Source of the DNA: Streptomyces curacoi
GTDB taxonomy: Bacteria; Actinomycetota; Actinomycetes; Streptomycetales; Streptomycetaceae
DNA: 64,000 nucleotides
NCBI RefSeq assembly: GCF_001513975.1
Contig: NZ_KQ947991.1
Span: 131,732 to 195,731 of the forward strand
Direction: 5' to 3'
The position numbers and the translations under genes are program-made. The notes under the pieces were generated by a model. It had not been told where the DNA came from. It did not search any database and worked only from the letters and a program-made list of their open reading frames with translations. Shown here in pieces: positions 44,421 to 52,362 of this stretch (positions within the stretch are counted from its first letter, which is position 1; each line of letters starts with the position of its first letter).

Positions 44421-45013
44421 CGGTACCGCTCCTCCACGGCGACGGCCGCCGCCGCGACGGCTCCCAGGACGGGAACCGCCAGCGGCGCGATGAACGCGGC
44501 GGACAGGGCTACGACGCCCAGCCCGCAGACGACCAGGAAGGACCCGGCGGGGTCGAGCACGGTACGGCGGCCGGCGCCCGCGAGCAGCGCCCGCCAGGAG
44601 GCGCCCGGCGTCCAGACGGCCGCCGCCCGCAGCAGGGCCGCGGCCAGTCCGATCAGCGCGAAGCTGCCGACGGCCCCGACGAACGGCCCGCCGGGAAGCC
44701 CGGCCCGCGCGGCCTGGACGTCGATCCAGACCGCGGCGGCCGCCGCCCATCCGGCGACCCCGACGGCCCATCCCCCGCGCAGGGCCGACCGGAAGTCCAC
44801 GACGAACTCCCGCACGCCACCGCCCTCGTGGGCCGTGCGGCGCCGCAGATGCCGGGCGCCGGCGGCGAAGGCCGCGGGGTAGGTGACGACCCCGAGGCAG
44901 GCCACGGCGATCCACACGCCGGTGAGCAGACACTCGGCGAAGACGGCGAACCGCTCGCCGCCGAGGAAGGACGCCCTGCGCGGGGGGCGGGCCTTCACGC
45001 GTGCTTGCGCCAT
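44411..45013 (-). CDS. YesL/DUF624-like membrane protein
   Basis: A 200-residue protein with about five hydrophobic segments (LLTGVWIAVACLGVVTYPAAFAAG; GWAVGVAGWAAAAAVWI; FVGAVGSFALIGLAAALLRA; GSFLVVCGLGVVALSAAFIAPLAV). The segment CLGVVTYPAAFAAGARHLR matches the YesL pattern, in which a TxGPAxxA-like motif follows the first helix. YesL proteins accompany CUT1 sugar ABC transporters, including the Bacillus rhamnogalacturonan cluster. Their function is unknown; a helper role for the transporter is assumed. It lies 10 bases after the second permease. Confidence 0.78.
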   Translation of the reverse strand: MAQARVKARPPRRASFLGGERFAVFAECLLTGVWIAVACLGVVTYPAAFAAGARHLRRRTAHEGGGVREFVVDFRSALRGGWAVGVAGWAAAAAVWIDVQAARAGLPGGPFVGAVGSFALIGLAAALLRAAAVWTPGASWRALLAGAGRRTVLDPAGSFLVVCGLGVVALSAAFIAPLAVPVLGAVAAAAVAVEERYRHR

Positions 45014-45023
45014 GCCGACCGCC

Positions 45024-45899
45024 TCAGCCCTTCAGTCCGGATGTCGCCATGCCGTCGATGAGGTAGCGCTGGAAGGCCATGAAGAAGGCGATGACCGGGA
45101 TCAGCGCCACCAGCGACATCGCGATCATGCTCCCGTAGTTGGAGATGCCCTCCTGGTCGCGGAACATCATCAGGCCGAGCGAGACGGTGTACTTCTCGGG
45201 GGTGTTGAGGTAGATCAACGGCCCCATGAAGTCGTTCCACGCGTTGATGAAGGTGAAGATGGCGCTGGTGATGATGGCGGGGCGGCTCAGCGGCAGCACG
45301 ATGGACCAGTAGGTCCTGAAGTGCCCGCAGCCGTCGAGCTTGGCCGCCTCGTCCAGCTCGCGCGGCAGCCCGCGCATGAACTGCACCATCAGGAAGACGA
45401 AGAACGCCTCCGTGGCCAGGAACTTGCCCGCGACCAGCGGCACCAGCGTGTCGGTGAGTTCCAGGTTGCGGAACAGCACGTACTGCGGGATGAGCAGCAC
45501 GTGGTACGGCAGCAGCAGCGTGCCGATCATCAGGGTGAACAGCAGGTTCCGCCCGACGAACCGGATCTTGGCGAAGGCGTACGCGGTCAGCGAGCTGGAC
45601 AGCACGACACCGGCCACGGCGAGGACCGCGTACATCAGCGAGTTCCAGAAGAAACTGCTGATGGAGATGCCGGAGATGCCGTCGGCGAGCCCGGAGAAGT
45701 TCGCCCAGACCGGCTCGGTGGGCAACAGCTCCAGGCTGGCGATGATGTCCTTGCTCGGCTTGAACGAGGCACCGACCACCCAGATCACGGGGTAGAGGAC
45801 GACCGCGAGGATGGCGAGCGCGCCCACGTGCCAGACGACGGAGCCGAAGCGCCGCCGCTCACCGGCGGTGTGGACGACAGGGGTGGTGGCACTGGTCAC
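45024..45899 (-). CDS. carbohydrate ABC transporter permease (MalG/YesQ type)
   Basis: Inner-membrane subunit of a CUT1 sugar importer, 291 residues. Six helices; the ATPase-contact EAA loop reads ELDEAAKLDGCGHFRTYWSIVLP, and the C-terminus ends FQRYLIDGMATSGLKG, typical of MalG-type permeases. The GTG start overlaps the first permease stop (GTGA). No ATPase gene is in the cluster; in Streptomyces a shared ATPase such as MsiK usually serves such systems. Confidence 0.93.
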   Translation of the reverse strand: MTSATTPVVHTAGERRRFGSVVWHVGALAILAVVLYPVIWVVGASFKPSKDIIASLELLPTEPVWANFSGLADGISGISISSFFWNSLMYAVLAVAGVVLSSSLTAYAFAKIRFVGRNLLFTLMIGTLLLPYHVLLIPQYVLFRNLELTDTLVPLVAGKFLATEAFFVFLMVQFMRGLPRELDEAAKLDGCGHFRTYWSIVLPLSRPAIITSAIFTFINAWNDFMGPLIYLNTPEKYTVSLGLMMFRDQEGISNYGSMIAMSLVALIPVIAFFMAFQRYLIDGMATSGLKG

Positions 45900-46852
45900 T
45901 TGGCGGCCTCCTCGTAGTGCACCCACTTCTTCTGCGACCAGAACAGGACCGCCGTGACGAGCGCCACCGCGACCACCAGTGTCCAGGCCATCGCGGAGGC
46001 GAAGCCCATCTGGGCCTCCTTGAAGCCCTTCTGGTAGAGGTAACAGGTGTAGACGAGCGTGGCGTCGGCGGGCCCGCACCGGGTGTCGGAGACGACGTAG
46101 GCGGAGCCGAACACCTGGAACGCGTGGATGGACTCCAGCAGCACGTTGAAGAACAGCACCGGGGAGATCATCGGCAGCGTGATGTTCCAGAACCGCCGCA
46201 GGGGCCCTGCCCCGTCCACCTCGGCGGCCTCGTACAGCTCCTGCGGGACCTGCTTGAGACCGGCCAGGAAGATGACCATCGGCGCGCCGAACTGCCAGAT
46301 GCTCAGGGCCACCAGGGCGTAGATGACGTAGTCCGGGTTGCCGATCCAGCCCCCCACGTCGAGACCGAAGATCTTCTGCCCACGGTCCACGATCGCGTCG
46401 TCCGAGAACAGCGCCCGCCACACGAAGCCCACGGAGACGCTGGCGCCGATGAGCGAGGGCATGTAGAAGGCGGCCCGGTACAGGCCCTGCCCGCGCCGCT
46501 TCTGCGCGAGCAGCAGCGCGACGCCGAGCGCGAGCAGCAGCTTCAGCGGAGTGGCCACGACGACGTACTTGAGCGTGACCTCCACCGACTTCTGCCAGCG
46601 CGGGTCCTGGAACATCGTCGTGAAGTTGTCGAACCCCACCCACTCGGGCGGCGTGAACAGGTTGTACCTGGTGAACGCGTAGTACAGCGACGCGATCATC
46701 GGCCCCGCCGTGAGCAGCAGGAACCCCGCGATCCACGGCGACATGAAGAGATAGCCGGCGAGGTTCTCGCGGCGCCGCCCGCGCCGCCCGGCGGCGGGAG
46801 CGGCGGACCGCTTCCCGGCCGGGCGCGCGGGCGCTTCCTTGACGAGCGTCAT
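45896..46852 (-). CDS. carbohydrate ABC transporter permease (MalF/YesP type)
   Basis: First permease of the CUT1 importer, 318 residues. A basic N-terminus (residues 1-29) precedes six helices, starting NLAGYLFMSPWIAGFLLL. The EAA loop is QELYEAAEVDGAGPLRRFWNITLPMISP. The order binding protein, permease, permease is standard. Fourteen bases separate it from the binding-protein stop. Confidence 0.93.
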   Translation of the reverse strand: MTLVKEAPARPAGKRSAAPAAGRRGRRRENLAGYLFMSPWIAGFLLLTAGPMIASLYYAFTRYNLFTPPEWVGFDNFTTMFQDPRWQKSVEVTLKYVVVATPLKLLLALGVALLLAQKRRGQGLYRAAFYMPSLIGASVSVGFVWRALFSDDAIVDRGQKIFGLDVGGWIGNPDYVIYALVALSIWQFGAPMVIFLAGLKQVPQELYEAAEVDGAGPLRRFWNITLPMISPVLFFNVLLESIHAFQVFGSAYVVSDTRCGPADATLVYTCYLYQKGFKEAQMGFASAMAWTLVVAVALVTAVLFWSQKKWVHYEEAAK

Positions 46853-46866
46853 GGTGGTACGTCCCC

Positions 46867-48153
46867 TCAGCCCGCGAACGCGGCCTTGGCCTCGCTGAAC
46901 AGCGTCTTGGCGGCGTCGGCGGGCTTGGCCTTGCCCTGGGCGACCTCACCGCCGATGCGCAGGAACGCCGCTTCGATGACGTCGGCGCCGGACGGGTGCG
47001 GGGTGATCTTCCCGAGGACGCCGGCCTCGGCGACCTCCTCCTCGTACGCCTTGACGCCCTTGTTGTTGTCGTCGGTGGGCGTGAACGCCTCGTACTGCTC
47101 GGTCGTGGCGAGGATGCCGCGGTCGTAGCCCATGATCTTGCCGACCTCGGGGTCGTGGACCATGAAGTCGATGAACTGGGCGACCTCCTTGGGGTGCTTG
47201 GTCCCGGAGAAGGCGCTGAGCATCAGCGAACCGAGGTACTGGCCGGTCTGCTTGCCGTCCGTGGTGGGGATCGGCGCGAGCCCGTAGTCCGACTCGCCCT
47301 CGCCCTCGTAGCGGATGGAGAAGTTGTCCCAGGTGAACTCGGACGCGGCGAGCCCCGCCGAGAGCGCCGACTTCGGCTTGACCTGCTCGACCTTCTTCGG
47401 GTCGGCGACGAGGCCGGACCGCACACGCTTGTAGCCGTCCTCCCACCACTGCGTCAGATCGTCCTCGGTGAAGCCGAGATCGGAGTCGGTGAAGAAGGCC
47501 TTGCCGTTCTGACGGAGGTACAGGTCGTAGAGGTACATGATGCTGAAGTAGCCGGTGTCGCCGGCGATCTTCAGCTTGTCCTGGATGGTCTGGAGCGCGT
47601 CGAAGTAGTCGTCCCAGGTCCAGCCCATCTTCGCCTCGACACCCGCCTTCTCGAAGGCCTTGAGGTCGATGACGAGCGCCATGGTGTTGGCGCCGACGGG
47701 TATGCCGATCTGCTTGCCGTCGACCTGACCGTTCGCCAGAACGCCGTTGCGGAAGTTGTCCAGGCTCAGATTCCCCGCGTCCGACTGCGACTTGAGATCC
47801 ATCAGAACGCCACGCTTGTCGTACTTGCGCAGGAAGCCGACCGCATTCTGGAAAACGTCCGGCGGATTTCCGCCGGAGGCCTGGGTCTGGAACTTCTCCC
47901 AGAACGCCTCGTAGTCGGTGAATTCAGGCTTGATCTTGATCTTCGGGTACTTCTTCTCGAAGAGCGCGATCGTCTTCTTGATGGCAATGGTGCGCGGCTC
48001 GCCGCCCCACCACGCGTAACGGAGTGTCACCGTCCCGTCGGCGGAGGCACCGTCGCCGCCGCATCCCGTGGTCGCGGCCAGCCCGAGGGTGGCCGCGGTG
48101 GCGCCGGCCGCCTTCAAGATCGTACGCCTCTCAACATTCCTGCTGGTTCTCAC
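46867..48153 (-). CDS. extracellular sugar-binding protein of the lyase-linked ABC importer
   Basis: A 428-residue family-1 solute-binding protein that probably captures oligosaccharides released by the lyase. The N-terminus has a twin-arginine (RRTILKAAGATAATLG) followed by Cys31 in ATTGCGG, so it may be a Tat-exported lipoprotein, though the lipobox is weak at -3 (Thr). The mature part has LRYAWWGGEPRTIAIKKTIALFEKKYPKIKI and later DYGLAPIPTTDGKQTGQYLGS, as expected. GTG start with GGGGAGG upstream. It is the first gene of a five-gene operon ending in the PL26-like lyase. Confidence 0.92.
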   Translation of the reverse strand: MRTSRNVERRTILKAAGATAATLGLAATTGCGGDGASADGTVTLRYAWWGGEPRTIAIKKTIALFEKKYPKIKIKPEFTDYEAFWEKFQTQASGGNPPDVFQNAVGFLRKYDKRGVLMDLKSQSDAGNLSLDNFRNGVLANGQVDGKQIGIPVGANTMALVIDLKAFEKAGVEAKMGWTWDDYFDALQTIQDKLKIAGDTGYFSIMYLYDLYLRQNGKAFFTDSDLGFTEDDLTQWWEDGYKRVRSGLVADPKKVEQVKPKSALSAGLAASEFTWDNFSIRYEGEGESDYGLAPIPTTDGKQTGQYLGSLMLSAFSGTKHPKEVAQFIDFMVHDPEVGKIMGYDRGILATTEQYEAFTPTDDNNKGVKAYEEEVAEAGVLGKITPHPSGADVIEAAFLRIGGEVAQGKAKPADAAKTLFSEAKAAFAG

Positions 48154-48192
48154 CGTCGAGCCTCCCCGCGCAACGTTCCGTCGCCGCCTGCA

Positions 48193-48204
48193 TGAATCGT
48201 TTCA
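48193..48204. promoter_or_regulatory. LacI-type operator candidate 1
   Basis: TGAATCGTTTCA is a near-palindrome with central CG, the typical layout of LacI/GalR-family sites. It lies 40 bases upstream of the binding-protein start codon. Confidence 0.55.
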
Positions 48205-48218
48205 AGTAAGCGCTTGCT
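48205..48218. promoter_or_regulatory. LacI-type operator candidate 2
   Basis: AGTAAGCGCTTGCT contains the perfect palindrome AAGCGCTT with central CG and directly abuts candidate 1. No LacI-family gene is in the window, so the regulator would be encoded elsewhere. Confidence 0.55.
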
Positions 48219-48496
48219 GGCACAAGTTACGGAGGGCGGGAGGGTGCGTCAATGATTCGGACAGGAATTTCTTGGGGGCCCGCTCGGCGGTTTGACGGGG
48301 TGTGCGATCGAACGGACCGGGCAGACGGGGTGATGTCGCAGGTGAGAGACGTGCGGTCGGAAGATCGAACGATCAGTCGGCCGGCGGGGACGCGAACCGG
48401 TCGGCCGAAACCGGTCGGCGGACCAGAAGTTGACGGAATGACATATCAAGCGGTCGGAGAGCCGACGGGACCTCACGGACCGTCACTCACAGCGCG

Positions 48497-48556
48497 CCGC
48501 GCCCGGCCGCGGCACCGACGCGTCTCCCCGTCCGCGCCCGGCCGCAGCACCGACGC
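48497..48556. repeat. 25-bp direct repeat
   Basis: Two copies starting CCGCGCCCGGCCGC (48497-48521 and 48532-48556) match at 24 of 25 bases. No function is apparent. Confidence 0.8.
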
Positions 48557-48613
48557 ACTGCCCTCTCCGCGCCCGCGGAGCCGCCCTTCGCCGCCGCTCC
48601 GGGCACCGAACGA

Positions 48614-48649
48614 CGGCGGCCCGCCTGCGTTGTCGCAGACGGGCCGCCG
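48614..48649 (-). terminator. terminator hairpin after tRNA-Val copy 2
   Basis: CGGCGGCCCG pairs with CGGGCCGCCG, extended by CTGCG/CGCAG around a TTGT loop with one internal mismatch, just beyond the tRNA 3' end. Confidence 0.75.
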
Positions 48650-48657
48650 GATCCGGG

Positions 48658-48729
48658 TGGGCGATACTGGGTTCGAACCAGTGACCTCTTCGGTGTGAAC
48701 GAAGCGCTCTCCCACTGAGCTAATCGCCC
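48658..48729 (-). tRNA. tRNA-Val (anticodon CAC), copy 2
   Basis: Identical over all 72 bases to the copy at 40765, with the same orientation. Identity extends a few bases on both sides, giving an 81-bp direct repeat (40759-40839 and 48652-48732). Confidence 0.97.
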
Positions 48730-48817
48730 GGGCGCAGGAAGAACATTACCCCATGTCAGGGGGTGCGTGTGACCGGCCCGGAACCGCTGCGGCCGCCACC
48801 CGCACCCCCGTCGCGGA

Positions 48818-49276
48818 TCACTGGTCCTTGATCTTCCAGGGCATGACGATGCCGAACTTCCACAGGTAGATGCCGACGAGCACGGCCACGATCACGAGCC
48901 CGATCGACGTCAGGATGATGTTGCGGCGGCGCACCTTCGGGTCGAGGGCCTTCTGGGCCGCCTCGGTGACCTTGCGCTTGGTCCAGCGCAGCACCAGCTG
49001 GGCCCAGACGAACTCGGTCGCCCAGACCGCCATGCCGCCGAAGATCACGACCCAGCCGGGGCCGGGCAGCGGCAGCATGATGATGCCGACGACCACTATC
49101 GCCAGGCCGAGGACGAAGATGCCCACCTGCCAGCTCAGGTGCAGCACACGACGCGCCTTGATGAACTCCGGTGCTCTTGACCCGAGGCCCTGCTCGCTTT
49201 CGCCTTTCACACCATCCACTTCGGTCTCGTGCGCCGCCACGGCAACCTCGCCCGGCTCGTTACTCCCCGTATTCAT
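48818..49276 (-). CDS. PGPGW-family transmembrane protein (TIGR02611-like)
   Basis: A 152-residue protein with an acidic N-terminal segment. Two adjacent hydrophobic stretches contain the signature MLPLPGPGWVVIFGGMAVWATEF, and a C-terminal helix follows (IILTSIGLVIVAVLVGIYLW). The PGPGW motif defines a family of unknown function common in actinobacteria. The ATG at 49276 is my choice; an in-frame start at 49309 is also possible, as neither has a strong ribosome-binding site. It is divergent from ssgB and shares its 191-base upstream region. Confidence 0.85.
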   Translation of the reverse strand: MNTGSNEPGEVAVAAHETEVDGVKGESEQGLGSRAPEFIKARRVLHLSWQVGIFVLGLAIVVVGIIMLPLPGPGWVVIFGGMAVWATEFVWAQLVLRWTKRKVTEAAQKALDPKVRRRNIILTSIGLVIVAVLVGIYLWKFGIVMPWKIKDQ

Positions 49277-49467
49277 ACGGCCAAACCCTACCGGACCGAA
49301 ACCAGTCACCGGAATGGTCGTACCTCGCGAACGGGTTCTCGGCCGGAAGAGTTACGTAAACACACGCAAAACACTCAGAGGGGTTTACAACGACACCGTA
49401 GGTGGCATGTCGATTTCGCCGACGTGCGAATCCCCGAGCGCACACTGAGCGAAAGGCCCTGGCGCTT

Positions 49468-49881
49468 ATGAACACCACGGTCAGCTGCGAGCTGCACCTG
49501 CGCCTCGTTGTGTCGAGCGAGTCCTCCCTGCCTGTCCCCGCAGGCCTGCGGTACGACACGGCCGACCCCTACGCCGTGCACGCCACCTTCCACACCGGAG
49601 CCGAGGAGACCGTCGAGTGGGTGTTCGCCCGCGACCTCCTCGCGGAGGGCCTCCACCGGCCCACCGGAACCGGCGACGTCCGTGTCTGGCCGTCGCGCAG
49701 CCACGGCCAGGGCGTCGTCTGCATCGCCCTGAGCTCTCCGGAGGGCGAGGCGCTGCTCGAGGCCCCAGCACGGGCCCTGGAGTCCTTCCTGAAGCGGACG
49801 GATGCCGCTGTGCCGCCCGGCACGGAGCACCGGCATTTCGATCTCGACCAGGAGCTCTCACACATCCTGGCGGAGAGCTAG
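49468..49881 (+). CDS. ssgB: sporulation and cell division protein SsgB
   Basis: SsgA-like protein that marks future division sites and recruits FtsZ during sporulation-specific division in Streptomyces. The 137-residue sequence (MNTTVSCELHLRLVV at the start, DPYAVHATFHTGAEETVEWVFARDLL in the middle, LSHILAES at the end) corresponds to the highly conserved SsgB (SCO1541 in S. coelicolor, from memory). No DNA-binding motif or membrane segment is present. In S. coelicolor ssgB is reported to depend on the stress sigma factor SigH; I could not identify that promoter with certainty here. The ATG start follows GAAAGG. This gene is the best single indicator of the genus. Confidence 0.97.
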   Translation: MNTTVSCELHLRLVVSSESSLPVPAGLRYDTADPYAVHATFHTGAEETVEWVFARDLLAEGLHRPTGTGDVRVWPSRSHGQGVVCIALSSPEGEALLEAPARALESFLKRTDAAVPPGTEHRHFDLDQELSHILAES

Positions 49882-50215
49882 GGGAGCTCCCGCAAAGCCG
49901 CCCGGCGCCGTCGACTCGGGGAGACGGCTCGGGCCAAGACAACCGCATACGGCATGCCTCAGCGCCGTCTCCGCTCCGCGGGGGCGGCGCTGGCGTGCGT
50001 GCGGCCCCCAGGAGCTGCGGCGGAGTGGGGCCGGGCCGGCTGCCGGGTCCGGACCGGCCGTGGTTCGGGCCGTGAGGACGGGAACCGTCGGCGCCGTTGC
50101 GGCGTTGTATTCGAAGCCACGTGCGAGTGCGGCCGGTGTTCCGGCTCCGTGAGCCACTACCATCGGCCAGCATCGGCGGGCGTCCCGCCCGACCCCCCAG
50201 GCCAGGGAGCGAAAC
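49882..50215 (+). other. intergenic region between ssgB and the CGNR gene
   Basis: A 334-base stretch with no credible gene. It contains the hairpin at 49961-49991 and presumably the promoter of the CGNR gene; no clear hexamers were recognised. Confidence 0.45.
49961..49991 (+). terminator. probable ssgB terminator
   Basis: AGCGCCGTCTCCGC pairs with GCGGGGGCGGCGCT through 12 Watson-Crick pairs and 2 G-U pairs, with a TCC loop, 80 bases after the ssgB stop. Confidence 0.6.
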
Positions 50216-50776
50216 GTGCTGATCACCCATGACACCCGGTGTGCGCTCGACGCCGTGGTGGATCTGGTGAACACCGCCCCGGAGAACGACGAGACGCCGG
50301 ACGGACTGCCGGACGTCGCGACCCTCGCGGATTTCGTACGAAAGCACGAGATCAGTGACGTCGGGGTCCTGTCGGAGTTCGATCTGTCGGCGGTGCGCAA
50401 GGTGCGCGGACGGTTCGCGGCGATCTTCGAGGCACCGGACGCCCGGACGGCGTCCGCACTGATCAACGAGCTGGTGGCCGCCGCGGGCACCACGCCCCAG
50501 CTCACGGACCACGACGGCTACGACTGGCATGTGCACTACTTCGCCCCCGGCGCCTCCATCGCCGACCACCTGGCGGCCGACTGCGGCATGGCGCTGGCGT
50601 TCTTCGTGGTCGCCGGGGAGCAGGAGCGGCTGCGGCGCTGCGAGGCACCGGACTGCCGGCATGCCTTCGTGGATCTCTCCCGCAACCGTTCGCGACGGTA
50701 CTGCGACAGCCGTACCTGTGGAAACCGCTTGCACGTGGCCGCCTACCGGGCGCGCCGCAAGGAAGCGGCCGGCTGA
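50216..50776 (+). CDS. CGNR zinc-finger protein (ABATE domain)
   Basis: A 186-residue protein with an N-terminal ABATE-like domain. It starts with residues typical of the family (ALDAVVDLVNTAP), and a C-terminal CGNR finger has Cys142, 147, 163 and 168 in RRCEAPDCRHAFVDLSRN and RRYCDSRTCGNRLHVAAYRAR. Such proteins are putative stress-linked transcription regulators, with the finger contacting DNA; targets are unknown. The start is GTG with AGGGAGCG just upstream. It is a single-gene unit. Confidence 0.9.
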   Translation: MLITHDTRCALDAVVDLVNTAPENDETPDGLPDVATLADFVRKHEISDVGVLSEFDLSAVRKVRGRFAAIFEAPDARTASALINELVAAAGTTPQLTDHDGYDWHVHYFAPGASIADHLAADCGMALAFFVVAGEQERLRRCEAPDCRHAFVDLSRNRSRRYCDSRTCGNRLHVAAYRARRKEAAG

Positions 50777-50848
50777 GCGGCGACGGCCCGGCACGACATG
50801 GTGTCGACGCGGGCCCCGGCGGGTGGCGCCGGGGGCCGCGGGTACGGC

Positions 50849-51001
50849 TCAGAGCAGCAGCAGGTCGTGCAGCGCAGCCGTGAGCAGCAGACACCCGATC
50901 ACCGCAAGGAAGATCATCAGCGGTGGCTGGGAAAGGGCGAAGAGGCACCCGCGAGGCTCGTCCTGAGGTGGCGCGGCCTCGCTCTGTGTCGTGTCCAGCA
51001 T
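50849..51001 (-). CDS. predicted 50-residue membrane protein
   Basis: A short frame of 50 codons with ATG start and TGA stop. The translation begins MLDTTQSEAAPPQDEPRG, an acidic soluble head, followed by a strongly hydrophobic segment (MIFLAVIGCLLLTAALHDLLLL) ending at the stop. Third positions are mostly G/C, as in real genes, and the gap of 380 bases holds no other candidate. The ribosome-binding site is weak (GCGAG directly before ATG). It resembles small single-span proteins often missed in annotation. Function unknown. Confidence 0.5.
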   Translation of the reverse strand: MLDTTQSEAAPPQDEPRGCLFALSQPPLMIFLAVIGCLLLTAALHDLLLL

Positions 51002-51156
51002 CTCGCGGGCGATGATGGCGCAGTTGCGCCTCCCGGCGCGAACAACGCGCCCGCGATGAGCGGGAGTTCGCCGGATTCCGTGATGTCCGGTTCGAGTCTT
51101 GATCGCTTAGGGCCGGGCGGCGACCCACTGTGTCGTTTCAGCCCTGCGTACGGGCG

Positions 51157-51600
51157 TCATATGCCGTGCTTCTTCAGGATGGCCTCGATATCGCTGAAGT
51201 CGTCCGCGGCATCGGCCCGGGGTGCGGTCGCGGGACGGGTGGACTGACGCGAGCCCGGTCCCAGCGAGGGCGCCGAGGCCGCGGGGTCCGCCGCCTCGCG
51301 CTGTCCGGTGGCGCGGGCCTGCCTGCGCTCCTTGCGGGTGCCGCCGCGGCGGCGCTCCACCGCGCGCGTGCTCGCGAACAGCAGCCAGGACGCGCCGAGG
51401 ACTCCGAAGCCCGCCCAGGCGGTCGGGCTGAACGCGGTGTCCGCCAGCCAGTCGACGACACCGGTCATCACCAGACCCAGGGGCACCAGCGCGTACGCGG
51501 CGATACGGGCGGCCGCGAGGAAACGCTTGCGATACGCCGTCACCGCCGCGATGCCCAGGCCGGCCACGGAGACGGCGGAACAGACGGTCTCGGCAATCAT
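51157..51600 (-). CDS. unknown small membrane protein with C-terminal short linear motif
   Basis: A 147-residue protein with three hydrophobic segments in the first 80 residues (ETVCSAVSVAGLGIAAVTA; AARIAAYALVPLGLVMTGVV; AWAGFGVLGASWLLFAS). A basic stretch (RRRGGTRKERRQAR) and a low-complexity Ala/Pro linker follow, and the protein ends DDFSDIEAILKKHGI. That final amphipathic motif looks conserved and could be a docking site. The ATG at 51600 has GGAGG at good spacing. No family recognised beyond resemblance to uncharacterised streptomycete proteins. Confidence 0.75.
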   Translation of the reverse strand: MIAETVCSAVSVAGLGIAAVTAYRKRFLAAARIAAYALVPLGLVMTGVVDWLADTAFSPTAWAGFGVLGASWLLFASTRAVERRRGGTRKERRQARATGQREAADPAASAPSLGPGSRQSTRPATAPRADAADDFSDIEAILKKHGI

Positions 51601-51815
51601 CCGGTCCTCCAGGCAGGCTGGGTCGGGGCAGGGCACATCGTCCCTTCCATCCTGCACCGTCCCGTCCCTGTCCGGCCATGCCCCGGCCGGACATCAGGGA
51701 CATCTCCGGGTCACCTCCTCCCCAGGTGCCGGTCGAAGTCGTACGACCGGCACTTCCCGCACCGAAGCACCAGGTCGGATTGGGTGCTCCAGGCCGGTGC
51801 TGGGAGACTGGGGCC

Positions 51816-52340
51816 ATGAGCGACTCCTCCCCCGACCGTCCCGCCGCCCCCGTCCTCGACGTCTGGTGCGAGCTCCAGTGCCCCGACTGCCGCAGCGCCC
51901 TGGACGACCTCCGTGCCCTGCGGGCCCGCTACGGCGACCGGCTGGAGCTGCGGCTGCGGCACTTCCCGCTGGAGAAGCACAAGCACTCCTTCGCCGCCGC
52001 GCAGGCCGCCGAGGAGGCCGCGGAGCAGGGGCAGGGGTGGCCGTACGTCGAGGCCGTGCTGGGGCGGGTCGAGGAGCTGGACCGTGAGGGAGAACCCTTC
52101 CTGGTCGAGGTGGCCCGGGAACTCGGCCTGGACGCCGAGGAGTTCGACACCGCGCTGATCGACGGCCGGCACATCCTGGTCGTGGACGCCGACCAGGCCG
52201 AGGGCAAGGCGATCGGCGTGACCGGCACGCCGACGTATGTGATCGGCGGCGAGCGCCTCGACGGCGGCAAGAGCCAGGAGGGGCTGCGCGAGCGCGTCGA
52301 GGAGATCGCGGACCGGCTGCTGGCCGAGCAGAGCGCCTGA
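51816..52340 (+). CDS. DsbA-fold oxidoreductase (FrnE-like)
   Basis: A 174-residue thioredoxin-superfamily protein with CPDC at residues 22-25 (VWCELQCPDCRSAL), a helical insertion, and the cis-proline loop in GVTGTPTYVIGGE. No signal peptide is visible, so it is probably cytoplasmic, as for FrnE-type proteins. It could act in thiol-disulfide exchange under oxidative stress. Start ATG at 51816, downstream of GGGAGACTGGGG. Convergent with the GNAT gene. Confidence 0.9.
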   Translation: MSDSSPDRPAAPVLDVWCELQCPDCRSALDDLRALRARYGDRLELRLRHFPLEKHKHSFAAAQAAEEAAEQGQGWPYVEAVLGRVEELDREGEPFLVEVARELGLDAEEFDTALIDGRHILVVDADQAEGKAIGVTGTPTYVIGGERLDGGKSQEGLRERVEEIADRLLAEQSA

Positions 52341-52362
52341 CCGCTGCCCGGTCGGCCGGCCG

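Larger units (their letters stand above)
48154..48657 (-). other. upstream region of the lyase/ABC operon
   Basis: A 504-base stretch without a credible gene. It carries two operator candidates at 48193-48218, a 25-bp direct repeat at 48497-48556 and the terminator of tRNA-Val copy 2. An open frame here reads through the tRNA and is not real. The rest shows short repeated ACCGGTCGGC motifs (about 48395-48416) of unknown meaning. Confidence 0.5.

Noticed and set aside
48252..48698. Open frame ending in VGDTGFEPVTSSV
   Set aside because: It reads straight through the tRNA-Val gene; this ending is a classic mis-annotation of tRNA sequence. A similar frame at 55613-56086 reads through tRNA-Val(GAC).
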